Shown here: positions 5,753 through 13,151 of the stretch, one piece after another | Layout of the letters: each line of letters opens with the position of its first letter | Numbering within the stretch: the first letter of the stretch is position 1 | DNA from: Spirochaetaceae bacterium | GTDB taxonomy: Bacteria; Spirochaetota; Spirochaetia; SZUA-6; Fen-1364 | DNA length: 13,151 nucleotides | Assembly: GCA_003170115.1 (NCBI GenBank) | Contig: PMZS01000323.1 | Location: forward strand, 1 to 13,151 | Direction of reading: 5' to 3' | Notes under the pieces: model-generated | Databases searched by the model: none | What the model saw: the letters and a program-made list of their open reading frames with translations, nothing else | What the model was told of the DNA's origin: nothing | Made by a program: the position numbers and the translations under genes

Positions 5753-7435
5753 TCAACCGTCCAACCGCACGACCTTCTCCGCGAAACTCAAATCCCTGTC
5801 CCGATGGCTGATGACTATGAGCGTCTTTCCGCGCAGCCGGGCATTCAGCGCCGCCATGAGAGAGTCGGCGGTCTTTTCATCCAGCCCCTCGGTTGGCTCG
5901 TCCAGGATATAGATCGGGGCCTCCTTCAACAGGGTCCGTGCTACAGCCAGCCGACGAGCCTCTCCCGCGGAGAGCTCATGACCTTTTTCACCAACGGTTG
6001 TTTCCACACCTTCGGGCAGCGCCGCGACAAACGGGGCGAGCTGGGCCGTTTCCAGGGCGGACCGCATGGCTTCCGCATCTCCCTCCCGGCCTTCGGGCAG
6101 GGCCATTGAAAGATTTTCGCGAACGGAAGCATGAAAGAAAAAAGGCGATTGCGGCACGACAGCGAACAGCCGTCGTGCATCTTCGCCACGGAGCGACCGC
6201 AGCTCCACCTCTTTGCCGGCCCCTGCCACTGTGATGGTGCCCTGCTCGTAGTCCCAGAATCGCAGCAGCAGGTTCACCAGGGTGCTCTTGCCGACACCGC
6301 TGGGGCCTGAGATGCCGACCCTGCCACCCGCGGGGACATCCAGTGAGAGACGGTCAATCACCCATGGGCTGTCCGAAGCGTAACGGAACCGCAGGTCCCG
6401 TATGACGAGCCCGAGTGGCTCTACGGGTTCGCTGCCGAAAGCGGGTGACGGGCTCTCAGGATCTTTCACGGTCGCTGGAGTATCGATCAACTCGAAAAGG
6501 CGGCGCGCAGCCGCGGCGAGCTCCCCCGCGCGCTGGATTACGGGCGGCAGGGGCATGACGGCCTCGAAAGTGGCGAGAACGAACACGGCGAGCATCGCCA
6601 TTTCGGCTCCCGGCATAGACCCCGAAGCGGCACGCGGGGCAAGCACCAGGACGGCGGCCCACACCGCGAGGGAGCTCGCCGCGATCAACCCCGCGTCCCC
6701 GGCGCCCTGAAGCGTTGCAAGCCGGCGTTCGCGAATCCCCAGCTCCCGGACCGTCAATCCCATGTCCTGCTCGCGGACCTGCACTGCTTCAAGCGCGATC
6801 AGCTCCGCCATGCCCTGCGCGTGCTCGACGACGGAGGCGCGAAGGTCGGAGGAAAGGGCAACCCGGTCGCTGCCCGGCGCATTGGAGAGTCTTCTCAGGA
6901 AAAGCGGCAAAAGCGCCCCGCCGCAGGCAAGCGCTGCCGCATCGATTACCGCGATCCGCAGGTCGAACCGCGCAAGGAATGGCATGATGAGCCCGAGGGC
7001 GAGCACCGCAACGATGGAAGGCACCACGCCCCGGATGTAGAAGTCATCCAGCGTGTCCACGTCGGTCCGGATCCTGCCCAGGAGGTCGCCGCTGCGGAGC
7101 CCCTGAAGCCGAGCGGGAGCCAGGGGTTCGATACGCCGGAAAAACCAGACCCGGATCGTCGAAAGTACCCGGAGAGTCGTGTCGTGGTTGACCAGGCGCT
7201 CCGCATACCGCCCCCCTGCCCGTGCAAGCGCGAGGGCCCGGATCGCCGCCGCGGGGGTCGTATAGTCCATGAACGCCCCGGCGGCACCGGCCAGCGCCAT
7301 CGACGTGATGAACCAGCTCGAAAGCGCAAGCAGGGCCATGTTCGCCGCCAGGGCGAAAAGCGAAAGGAAGATCCCCAGCAGGGCCATTCGCCACGAGGGC
7401 AGGAGGAGCGACACGAGGCGGCGCGCTGATTTCAT
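5753..7435 (-). CDS. cydC: Thiol reductant ABC exporter subunit CydC
   Basis: This 560-residue fused ABC exporter half starts with a six-helix membrane domain (residues 1 to about 330), including the CydC-like segment LLALSSWFITSMALAGAAGA near residue 35 and RSGDLLGRIRTDVDTLDDFY near 120. The ATPase domain follows: Walker A GPSGVGKST near residue 375, signature LSAGEARR near 487, Walker B IYILDEPTEGLD near 505, and H-loop ISHRD near 543. With CydD it forms a heterodimer in the inner membrane that exports cysteine and glutathione, needed for maturation of cytochrome bd. Its ATG overlaps the cydD stop in an ATGA, so translation is coupled. The stop faces the MocR-type regulator gene across a 96-bp gap. 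Confidence 0.92.
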   Translation of the reverse strand: MKSARRLVSLLLPSWRMALLGIFLSLFALAANMALLALSSWFITSMALAGAAGAFMDYTTPAAAIRALALARAGGRYAERLVNHDTTLRVLSTIRVWFFRRIEPLAPARLQGLRSGDLLGRIRTDVDTLDDFYIRGVVPSIVAVLALGLIMPFLARFDLRIAVIDAAALACGGALLPLFLRRLSNAPGSDRVALSSDLRASVVEHAQGMAELIALEAVQVREQDMGLTVRELGIRERRLATLQGAGDAGLIAASSLAVWAAVLVLAPRAASGSMPGAEMAMLAVFVLATFEAVMPLPPVIQRAGELAAAARRLFELIDTPATVKDPESPSPAFGSEPVEPLGLVIRDLRFRYASDSPWVIDRLSLDVPAGGRVGISGPSGVGKSTLVNLLLRFWDYEQGTITVAGAGKEVELRSLRGEDARRLFAVVPQSPFFFHASVRENLSMALPEGREGDAEAMRSALETAQLAPFVAALPEGVETTVGEKGHELSAGEARRLAVARTLLKEAPIYILDEPTEGLDEKTADSLMAALNARLRGKTLIVISHRDRDLSFAEKVVRLDG

Positions 7436-9099
7436 CGGACTGGGCCCGCCTTTCCGTCCTTGATCTCGACAATTCTGTCCATCCCTGCCGCGGATTCGGC
7501 CCGGTGGGTGACGAGCAGGGTCGTTCGACCCGAGGATAATTCCTGGATGCCCTCGGAAACGAGGGCCGCGTTTTCAGCGTCCAGGTGCGCGGTGGGCTCG
7601 TCCAGCAGAACAAGCAGGGGTGTGCGAAGGAAGAGCCGGGCCAGAGCGACGCGCTGGGCCTCGCCCGTGGAGAGGCCCAGCCCGCTTTCTCCCACCGGCG
7701 TGTCCAGCGGGATCCCTTCCGCGCGCGCAAGGGACATGGCTCTGCGGATTTCATCCTTCGACGCATCCCGCCGCCCCAGCGTGACGTTGTCGCGCACGGA
7801 CCCGTGAAACATGGTCGGCCGCTGGGGGAGCCAGGCGACGACACGGCGCCACCCTGCAAGATCCAGCGCCGCGAGCGGCACGCCGTCGATCTCGATGGTG
7901 CCCTGCTGCGGCCGGGCAAAGCGGTTCAGAAGAGCAAGAAGGGTGGACTTGCCCGCGCCGCTCGCCCCGATGAGCGCCACGCGTTCGCAAGAGTCGATCT
8001 CAAGGGTCACGCCGGAAAGAACGGGCGCAGCTCCATACGAAAAGCTCACGCCATGGAAAGTGATGACAGGAGGGCGCATGACGCATGGCGCATTCACCCG
8101 GGCGGCTGACTCTTCCAACACGGGCCGCCCAAGGAATTCCTGGATCTGCTCGGCGGCGCTGATCGCTTCCATGCGCGAATGGTGGAGGGTACCGAGCATT
8201 CTCAGGGTGAGGAAATACTCGGGTGCGACCAGCAGGATGAAGTAGGCCGGGTTGAAGGCCATGGTTCCGTGGAGAAGCCGGAATCCCGAGATCACCGCGA
8301 CGATCGCGATGCTCACGGCGGAGATCAGCTCCAGCATGAAGGAGGAGAGAAACGCGAGACGCAGCACGGACATTGTGAGGGTGCGGTGCTCACGGGAGGC
8401 GCGCTCGATCTCGGCGGTCTCCCTTCGAACGGCGTCGAACATCCGCACGGTGGAAAGCCCCTGAAGGACGTCGAGAAACCGTCCGCTCATGAGGGCAAGC
8501 CGGCCCCACAGCCGCTGGTTTCGCTCGTGGGCTTGGTCACCGATCACGATCATGCTTACGGGGAGGAATACGGCTGTGAGAACGAGCACCAACCCCGAGA
8601 TCCAGTCCAGTGGAAAGACCACGGCGAGGATCGTGAAGGGAAGCAGGGAGGCGATCGACCGTTGGGGGAGGTACCTGGAAAAATAAGCGTCCAGCGCCTC
8701 CACCGCGTCCACCGAGACGTGCGCGATCTCCCCGGCCCGCATGCCGGAAAGGGCAAGGGGACCGATTCGCGCGACGTGAGCGATGCATTCTGCGCGCACG
8801 TGTGCCTTCACCTTCGATGCGCAGGCCGACGCGGTGCGCCTGGCCGCGGCGGCAGCGGCGGCGCGCAGGATGACGGCACCCAGTGCGCCGGCGAACAGGG
8901 AGAGCAGCGCGGAAACCGCGGAACGGCGGAAGATCACCTCATCGGCAACCCGGGCAAGGAGCCCCGTCTGCAGGACGAGCAGGATGCCCGCCAGCTCTCC
9001 GAGGGCGACCGCCGCGGCGAGTCTGCCCCGAACGGACAAAGCAAGTTGGCGCAGCCAGCGGGTAGAATCCGCCGTGTACGTCTGCGTGGTGCCCGTCAT
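7432..9099 (-). CDS. cydD: Thiol reductant ABC exporter subunit CydD
   Basis: The 555-residue protein (from the ATG at 9099) has a six-helix exporter domain with CydD hallmarks: AYFSRYLPQRSIASLLP, then FPLDWISGLVLVLTAVFLP, then RFLDVLQGLSTVRMF. The ATPase domain shows Walker A GASGAGKST near residue 375, signature GLSTGEAQR near 474, Walker B LLVLLDEPTAHLD near 497 and H-loop VTHRAES near 531. It pairs with CydC to export thiols to the periplasm or cell exterior for cytochrome bd assembly. The frame is open to 9273, but that would run into cydA. ATG codons at 9108 and 9099 are both possible, neither with a Shine-Dalgarno sequence. 9099 fits the predicted transcription start at about 9103. It is divergent from cydA. 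Confidence 0.92.
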   Translation of the reverse strand: MTGTTQTYTADSTRWLRQLALSVRGRLAAAVALGELAGILLVLQTGLLARVADEVIFRRSAVSALLSLFAGALGAVILRAAAAAAARRTASACASKVKAHVRAECIAHVARIGPLALSGMRAGEIAHVSVDAVEALDAYFSRYLPQRSIASLLPFTILAVVFPLDWISGLVLVLTAVFLPVSMIVIGDQAHERNQRLWGRLALMSGRFLDVLQGLSTVRMFDAVRRETAEIERASREHRTLTMSVLRLAFLSSFMLELISAVSIAIVAVISGFRLLHGTMAFNPAYFILLVAPEYFLTLRMLGTLHHSRMEAISAAEQIQEFLGRPVLEESAARVNAPCVMRPPVITFHGVSFSYGAAPVLSGVTLEIDSCERVALIGASGAGKSTLLALLNRFARPQQGTIEIDGVPLAALDLAGWRRVVAWLPQRPTMFHGSVRDNVTLGRRDASKDEIRRAMSLARAEGIPLDTPVGESGLGLSTGEAQRVALARLFLRTPLLVLLDEPTAHLDAENAALVSEGIQELSSGRTTLLVTHRAESAAGMDRIVEIKDGKAGPVR

Positions 9100-9109
9100 C
9101 GTGAGCATG

Positions 9110-9138
9110 AATCTACACGTCGGGAGTCTGGTTGTTGA
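9110..9138 (-). promoter_or_regulatory. Predicted cydDC promoter
   Basis: On the minus strand, TCAACA (9138-9133) as -35 and TAGATT (9115-9110) as -10 are separated by 17 bp. The expected transcription start, about 9103, leaves a leader of only 4 nt before the ATG at 9099. The -35 overlaps the -35 of the divergent cydAB promoter. Confidence 0.4.
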
Positions 9139-9163
9139 AGGCCCCGGCGGGTCATGGTAATCT
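9135..9163 (+). promoter_or_regulatory. Predicted leaderless cydAB promoter
   Basis: TTGAAG (9135-9140) as -35, a 17-bp spacer, and TAATCT (9158-9163) as -10 place the transcription start on the A of the cydA ATG at 9170. No Shine-Dalgarno sequence precedes this ATG. No clear FNR, ArcA or Rex palindrome was recognised in the divergent region. Confidence 0.55.
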
Positions 9164-9169
9164 CCGAAT

Positions 9170-10474
9170 ATGAGCGTCGCGGTTCTCTCCCGGATCCAGT
9201 TTGCCACCGTCGTCCTGTTCCACTTTCTCTTCGTCCCGCTCACCCTCGGGCTCACCGTGATGACCGCGTACATGGAGACGCGCTACGCGCGGACCGGGGA
9301 CGAGACGTACCTTTCGATGGCGAAGTACTGGAGCAGGCTCCTCCTGGTGAACTTTGCCGTCGGAGTGGTCACGGGGATCACCTTGGAGTTCCAGTTCGGG
9401 ATGAACTGGGCCGAGTACTCGAAGTTCGTCGGGGACATCTTCGGCGCCCCGCTTGCCATCGAGGCCACTGTGGCGTTCTTCCTCGAATCCACCTTCATCG
9501 GTGTGTGGATGTTCAGCTGGAAGAGGGTGTCGCGCGGGGTTCACGCCGGAATCATGTGGGTGGTGGCGGGGGCAAGCACGCTCTCCGCGTTCTGGATCCT
9601 GCTTGCCAACGGGTGGATGCAGAGGCCGCGCGGGTATGAGCTGGTGGGCGGCAAGGCGGTTCTCACCTCTTTCGGCGCGCTCCTGGGAAGCCCCTATGCC
9701 TGGATCAAGTTCGCTCACGTCATCTTCGCCGCCTACACCCTCACCGCCTTTTTCATCATGGGAATCTCGGCGATCCAGCTCCTGCGCGGGAGGAAGGAAG
9801 AGATGTTCCATCGATCGTTCAGGATCGCCGCCGCGTTCGGCATTGTCACGTCGATCATGATCATCGTGGCGGGCGACCTTTCGGGCGTGCAGGTGGCGAA
9901 GTACCAACCCTCGAAGCTGGCGGCCATGGAAGCGCAATGGGAGACCGAAAAGGGTGCCGATTTCTACATCCTGCAGCTGCCCCGCCCGGAGAAGGAGGAG
10001 AATGTCGAAGCCCTGGAGATCCCCGGGGGCCTGAGCCTCCTCGCCTACCACGACCCGAACGCAGTAGTGAAAGGGCTGAAGGATTTCCCGCCGGCGGACC
10101 GTCCGCCGGTGCTTGTCACGTTCACCGCCTTCCGGCTCATGGTGGGGCTGGGCTTCCTGTTCGTTCTCCTCGCGTTCATCGCGGTCATTCTTGCGTGGAG
10201 AAAGAAGCTGTCCTCCAACAGGTGGTTCCTCTGGATCATGTCGATTGCGATCGTGTTGCCCTACCTCGCCTCGGAGCTGGGGTGGGTGGTGGCGGAGATC
10301 GGCCGGCAGCCCTGGATCGTCTACGGGCTCCTGCGGACGCAGGACGCGGTCTCACGGAACCTCACCCCGGGGGACGTGCTGGGGTCTCTCATCGCGTTCA
10401 TCGTGATCTACGTCTCACTCGCGGTTGTCGATGTCTTTCTTCTGACGAAGTTCGCGGAAAAGGTCGAGGACTGA
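9170..10474 (+). CDS. cydA: Cytochrome bd quinol oxidase subunit I
   Basis: This 434-residue membrane protein is the catalytic subunit that oxidises quinol and reduces oxygen to water at low oxygen tension. Haem ligands are visible: H18 in LFHFLFVPLTLG and H183 in KFAHVIFAAYT, with M324 in FRLMVGLGF as the b558 ligand. E98 and E106 in AIEATVAFFLEST match the acidic residues of the proton and haem path. The quinol loop has K244 and E254 in AKYQPSKLAAMEAQ and is short, lacking the long E. coli-type insert. GRQPWIVYGLLRT is conserved near the C-terminus. The start at ATG 9170 gives the usual N-terminus (MSVAVLSRIQFA) and has a leaderless-type promoter. cydB follows 13 nt downstream. Confidence 0.96.
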   Translation: MSVAVLSRIQFATVVLFHFLFVPLTLGLTVMTAYMETRYARTGDETYLSMAKYWSRLLLVNFAVGVVTGITLEFQFGMNWAEYSKFVGDIFGAPLAIEATVAFFLESTFIGVWMFSWKRVSRGVHAGIMWVVAGASTLSAFWILLANGWMQRPRGYELVGGKAVLTSFGALLGSPYAWIKFAHVIFAAYTLTAFFIMGISAIQLLRGRKEEMFHRSFRIAAAFGIVTSIMIIVAGDLSGVQVAKYQPSKLAAMEAQWETEKGADFYILQLPRPEKEENVEALEIPGGLSLLAYHDPNAVVKGLKDFPPADRPPVLVTFTAFRLMVGLGFLFVLLAFIAVILAWRKKLSSNRWFLWIMSIAIVLPYLASELGWVVAEIGRQPWIVYGLLRTQDAVSRNLTPGDVLGSLIAFIVIYVSLAVVDVFLLTKFAEKVED

Positions 10475-10487
10475 GGGGAGGGCGGGC

Positions 10488-11516
10488 ATGGCGCTGCAGA
10501 CTTTGTGGTTCGTGCTCTGGGGCCTGCTGTGGGCCGTGTACTTTATGCTGGACGGCTTCGATTTCGGCGCGGGAATGCTGCGGCTCTTCCTCACCCGTGA
10601 GGAGACGGACCGCCGCGTGAGCCTTGCCGCCATCGGGCCAGTGTGGGACGGGAACGAAGTGTGGCTCATCACGGCGGGGGGCGCGACATTCGCGGCCTTT
10701 CCCGGCACCTACGCGTCCATGTTCAGCTTCCTCTATCTCCCGATGCTTCTCATCCTTTTTTCCCTCATCATCCGCGGTGTGTCGATCGAGTTCCGCAACA
10801 AGGACGAGAGCCCTCGCTGGCGCTCGAGCTGGGACACGCTTCTCGCTCTCAGCAGCTTCTCCGCGCCCCTGGTGCTTGGGCTGGGATTCGGGAACATCTT
10901 CCAGGGGCTTCGGTTCGACTCCGCCGGCTACCACGGCACCTTCTGGCAGCTTTTCAATCCCTATGGCTTGCTCACGGCGATCTTCTTCGTGCTCCTCTTC
11001 CTCCAGCACGGCGCGCTGTGGCTGGTCTTCAAGACGGAGGGGGATTTCGCGGCACGTTCGGCTGGCTGGGCCGGCGCCCTCTGGTTTGTCGTGCTCGCCG
11101 CTGCCGCCGCCTTTCTCGTGTTCACCGGGTTTGCCACCCGGCTCTACGACAATTACCTCATTCACCCGGGATGGATCATCGTCCCGCTGCTCGCCGTGGC
11201 TGCGCTCGTCGGGGTGAAGGTGTTCCAGGTGCGGTCCCGCGCGCTGCCCGCGTTCCTTGCCTCAGGCGCCACCATCATGCTTGTGATGGCCACGGCTCTC
11301 GTCGGGCTTTTCCCGAATCTGATTCCCTCCCGCCTTGACCCGGCCGCCAGCCTCACGATCATGAACTCCTCTTCCGGCCCCTATACGCTGCGATTCATGG
11401 CGATCGTCGCGCTTGTGTTCGTTCCCCTCGTGGTCATCTACCAGCTGCTCGTGTACAGGTTCTTCCGATCGAAGACGACGCGGGCGGATGTGGAAGGCGC
11501 GGAGGGCGGGTACTGA
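10488..11516 (+). CDS. cydB: Cytochrome bd quinol oxidase subunit II
   Basis: This 342-residue, multi-helix inner-membrane protein is the structural partner of CydA. Diagnostic segments are LDGFDFGAGML with D25 (E. coli Asp29) and GPVWDGNEVWLITAGGATF with D54 (E. coli Asp58), followed by RGVSIEFRNK, FNPYGLLTAIFF and MNSSSGPYTL. The start is fixed by a strong Shine-Dalgarno run GGGGAGGG (10476-10483) just before ATG 10488, only 13 nt after cydA, so the two form an operon. Unlike cydA, this internal gene relies on a ribosome binding site. No small cydX-like frame was recognised after it; the next gene begins 97 nt later under its own promoter. Confidence 0.95.
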   Translation: MALQTLWFVLWGLLWAVYFMLDGFDFGAGMLRLFLTREETDRRVSLAAIGPVWDGNEVWLITAGGATFAAFPGTYASMFSFLYLPMLLILFSLIIRGVSIEFRNKDESPRWRSSWDTLLALSSFSAPLVLGLGFGNIFQGLRFDSAGYHGTFWQLFNPYGLLTAIFFVLLFLQHGALWLVFKTEGDFAARSAGWAGALWFVVLAAAAAFLVFTGFATRLYDNYLIHPGWIIVPLLAVAALVGVKVFQVRSRALPAFLASGATIMLVMATALVGLFPNLIPSRLDPAASLTIMNSSSGPYTLRFMAIVALVFVPLVVIYQLLVYRFFRSKTTRADVEGAEGGY

Positions 11517-11557
11517 GACTCCTCCTCGTATCATAGATGATGCTCTCACGCCACCAG

Positions 11558-11626
11558 TTAGTCTGGCAAAAGTCTGACTTGATTGGCTTAATAAATTAGA
11601 CTATTGTAGTCATATGAAAAAGACTA
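11558..11626 (+). promoter_or_regulatory. Toxin-antitoxin promoter with repeated operator half-sites
   Basis: A -35 TTGATT (11579-11584), 17-bp spacer and -10 TATTGT (11602-11607) place the transcription start on the antitoxin ATG at 11614, without a Shine-Dalgarno sequence. Two palindromes overlap these boxes: AAGTC-T-GACTT (11570-11580) touches the -35, and GACTA-TTG-TAGTC (11599-11611) contains the -10. Further half-sites TAGTC (11559-11563) and GACTA (11622-11626) flank them. This layout suits autorepression by the antitoxin/toxin complex. Confidence 0.55.
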
Positions 11627-11913
11627 ATGTGTCGCAAGCAAAAAGCAAGCTCAGCAGTCTTATCGACGAGGTGAAACACGGTGAATCTTTCCTCATCTTC
11701 GACCGCAACAGGCCCGTTGCGCGGCTGGAGCCTGTTATCGAAGGGTCGCTCGAGCACTCTGAACGAGCCCTTGCCATGGTGCACGCGGGCGTCGTTTCTC
11801 CTCCCCGTCATGCGTTGGACGCAGGTGCGTTTCTCGGGCACCTCAAGGTGCGCCTGCCTCCCGGCGTGAGCGCGGCTCGAACCGTGCTCGAAGAGAGAAG
11901 TGAAACCCAGTGA
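11614..11913 (+). CDS. Phd/YefM-type antitoxin
   Basis: This 99-residue protein begins with the typical Phd/YefM fold: MKKTNVSQAKSKLSSLIDEV, then GESFLIFDRNRPVARLEPV, which dimerises and binds DNA. The C-terminal half, rich in charged residues and ending EERSETQ, is the part that would wrap the toxin. It is co-encoded with a PIN-domain toxin whose GTG start overlaps the antitoxin stop (GTGA at 11910-11913). It should neutralise the toxin and, with it, repress the shared promoter, whose palindromic sites lie just upstream and into the first codons. The local sequence before the start is markedly AT-rich compared with the rest of the window, in keeping with a mobile module. Confidence 0.85.
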   Translation: MKKTNVSQAKSKLSSLIDEVKHGESFLIFDRNRPVARLEPVIEGSLEHSERALAMVHAGVVSPPRHALDAGAFLGHLKVRLPPGVSAARTVLEERSETQ

Positions 11914-12338
11914 GATACTGGGATTCCTCAGCCATCGTTCCCCTTCTGGTCCAGGAACAGGAATCGGAAGCCAGGGAGTCGATGCTGCGGGAGGATTCGC
12001 AGATCGTCACCTGGTGGGCGAGCAGGATTGAATGCGCATCCGCACTCAACAGGCTTTGCCGGGAAGGCTCGCTGGAGGAGAAGGGGCTTGCCCGGTCGCT
12101 GCGTGACCTGGAGTCACTCGCCGAGACCTGGCTCGAGGTAGTGCCGACGGAGGATGTGCGCCGCCGGGCAATCCGCCTCCTGCGCGTTCATTCCCTTCGA
12201 TCCGCGGACGCCCTTCAGCTTGCCGCCGCGCTCGTCGCGGCTCGCGAGGATCCACCATCGCTGCCTTTTCTGACAGCCGATGAGCGCCTCGGACTCGCGG
12301 CCGAGAGGGAAGGGCTCGCGACGCCGCAGGCGGGATAG
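11910..12338 (+). CDS. PIN-domain ribonuclease toxin, VapC-like
   Basis: The 142-residue protein matches the PIN/VapC toxin length. The four acidic residues of the metal site can be placed: D5 in YWDSSAIVPLL, E41 in SRIECASAL, D100 in RSADALQLAAAL and D124 in FLTADERL. These toxins are Mg-dependent endoribonucleases that usually cleave tRNA or rRNA; the actual target here is unknown. Translation starts at GTG 11910 inside the antitoxin stop codon, so it is translationally coupled and antitoxin should be made in excess. All active-site residues are present, so it appears functional. Its stop lies only 11 bp from the stop of the convergent GlxA-type gene, with no terminator visible between them. 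Confidence 0.88.
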   Translation: MRYWDSSAIVPLLVQEQESEARESMLREDSQIVTWWASRIECASALNRLCREGSLEEKGLARSLRDLESLAETWLEVVPTEDVRRRAIRLLRVHSLRSADALQLAAALVAAREDPPSLPFLTADERLGLAAEREGLATPQAG

Positions 12339-12349
12339 CGGCCCAAAGC

Positions 12350-13151
12350 CTATGCGTGGTAGAAGCGATAGCGCTTGCGGTATTCGGTGGGAGACACTCC
12401 GGTCACTCGCTTGAACACCGAGCGAAAGCTGCCCACGTCCTCGTAACCGATCCTGGTTGCCACGGAATCCACGGGATCGCTGCCCGATTCCAGGGCGTGC
12501 TTGGCCGCCTCGATGCGCACCCTCTGGATGTACTCAATGGGGGTGTTGCCCGTGGCGGCCTTGAATCGACGGATGAAGTTGCGGCTGCTCATGTTGACGC
12601 GGGAGGCCAGCTCGACGACGGACAGCTCGCGGGTTCCCTGCCGCTCGACCATTTCCTGCGCTTCCAGTATTTCCCGGTCGCGGTGGTTTTTCTGCGTGCT
12701 GAAGATCGCGTAGGCCGTCTGCGGCCCCTTGTTGATGTCGATGAGGAATATCTTCGCCATCTGCCGAGCCGCCTCTGCACCGCAGTACTTGTCCACCAGG
12801 TACGCTGTCAGGGTGAGGAACGAGGTCGCGCCGCCGCTGGTGCAGACGCGGCCGTGGTCCACAACGATCTGATCGGACAGGATCTTCACCCGGGGATAGC
12901 GCTGCCGGAAGATGTCCTGCGCGGCCCAATGCGTGGTTGCCGTCTTGCCGTCCAGGAGGCCCGCCTCGGCGAGGACGAATGCGCCCGTGCAGATGCTGGC
13001 AACGTCCGATCCCTGATCGTGCATTGCCCGAATCCAGGGAGCGACAGCACTGTTCGCGCCGAGCTGGGAAAGAACGTCCCCATCGAAGGCAGGTACGATC
13101 ACCAGGTCGGCCTTCATGACCTCCGAGATAGTCGCGTGACAATGGATAGGC
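12350..13151 (-). CDS. GlxA-family regulator (DJ-1/PfpI domain plus AraC helix-turn-helix), 5' end outside window
   Basis: The visible part encodes the end of a DJ-1/PfpI-like domain (ADLVIVPAFDGD, SICTGAFVLAEAGLLDGKTA with the cysteine codon at 12989-12991, then TTHW) followed by a two-helix-turn-helix AraC domain (LSVVELASRVNMSSRNFIRRF and DSVATRIGYEDVGSFRSVFKRVTG). Such proteins are cytoplasmic transcription regulators, often of amine, glycine-betaine or stress genes; the target here cannot be told. An ATG at 13117 is probably an internal methionine. The frame stays open to the window edge and reads IHCHATISEV before it, as in the middle of the family's DJ-1 domain, and about 70-90 N-terminal residues normally precede this point. 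The GGAGG near that ATG is too close to act as a normal ribosome binding site. Confidence 0.88.
   Translation of the reverse strand, partial: PIHCHATISEVMKADLVIVPAFDGDVLSQLGANSAVAPWIRAMHDQGSDVASICTGAFVLAEAGLLDGKTATTHWAAQDIFRQRYPRVKILSDQIVVDHGRVCTSGGATSFLTLTAYLVDKYCGAEAARQMAKIFLIDINKGPQTAYAIFSTQKNHRDREILEAQEMVERQGTRELSVVELASRVNMSSRNFIRRFKAATGNTPIEYIQRVRIEAAKHALESGSDPVDSVATRIGYEDVGSFRSVFKRVTGVSPTEYRKRYRFYHA

Noticed and set aside
8179..9138. Long plus-strand open frame opposite cydD (319 codons)
   Set aside because: Low-complexity Gly/Glu/Arg-rich shadow of a GC-rich gene whose minus-strand product has full ABC exporter motifs.
9100..9273. Upstream extension of cydD by 58 codons
   Set aside because: It would overlap the beginning of cydA on the opposite strand and cover both predicted promoters. 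CydD proteins do not need this extension.
9152..10051. Long minus-strand open frame opposite cydA (299 codons)
   Set aside because: Charged, repetitive shadow composition with no recognisable domain; the opposite strand encodes clear CydA.
10398..11165. Long minus-strand open frame opposite cydB (255 codons)
   Set aside because: Glu/Arg/Pro-rich shadow of a membrane-protein gene, with no domain signature.
11530..11541. Small inverted repeat ATCAT-AG-ATGAT after cydB as a terminator
   Set aside because: AT-rich 5-bp stem without a T-run; too weak to call.
13117..13117. ATG with nearby GGAGG as the true start of the GlxA-type regulator
   Set aside because: The spacing of 2 nt is too short, and the open frame upstream continues the DJ-1 domain, so the start lies outside the window.

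Overview
The window comes from a GC-rich bacterium. The lineage cannot be fixed from the sequence alone. A complete cytochrome bd gene set (oxidase plus its CydDC assembly exporter) points to respiration at low or fluctuating oxygen. Four genes have a TAnnnT hexamer at exactly -12 to -7 from the A of the ATG and no Shine-Dalgarno sequence. This is the leaderless-transcript signature best known from Actinobacteria and Deinococcus-Thermus, and it is compatible with, but does not prove, such a lineage.

Left part (1-2650): a decayed IS91-family transposase on the minus strand, cut by the window edge and broken by two internal deletions. It is followed by a solitary AAA ATPase with a C-terminal PD-(D/E)XK-like domain (ATPase/DUF4143 family) under a promoter overlapped by a long inverted repeat. 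A gene-poor stretch of about 280 bp follows, with at most one doubtful small minus-strand ORF.

Middle (2653-5656): a plus-strand cassette of an MFS exporter, a carboxymuconolactone-decarboxylase/AhpD-like protein with a CxxC motif, and a MocR/GabR-type regulator (GntR helix-turn-helix fused to a PLP aminotransferase fold). Then comes a 96-bp convergent gap holding a scrambled remnant of a second DUF4143 ATPase gene, which also forms the palindrome that may terminate the cassette.

Respiratory part (5753-11516): cydD-cydC on the minus strand, overlapping by 4 nt, and cydA-cydB on the plus strand. They diverge from a roughly 70-bp region whose two predicted promoters share overlapping -35 elements. 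CydDC exports thiols (cysteine/glutathione) needed to assemble the haem-bearing oxidase, so this is a functional module: CydAB oxidises quinol and reduces oxygen, and CydDC allows its maturation.

Right part (11558-13151): a Phd/YefM-type antitoxin and an overlapping PIN-domain (VapC-like) toxin, preceded by palindromic half-sites covering the predicted promoter, and then the 3' part of a GlxA-type regulator (DJ-1/PfpI plus AraC helix-turn-helix) on the minus strand that runs off the right edge. No rRNA, tRNA or CRISPR array was recognised.
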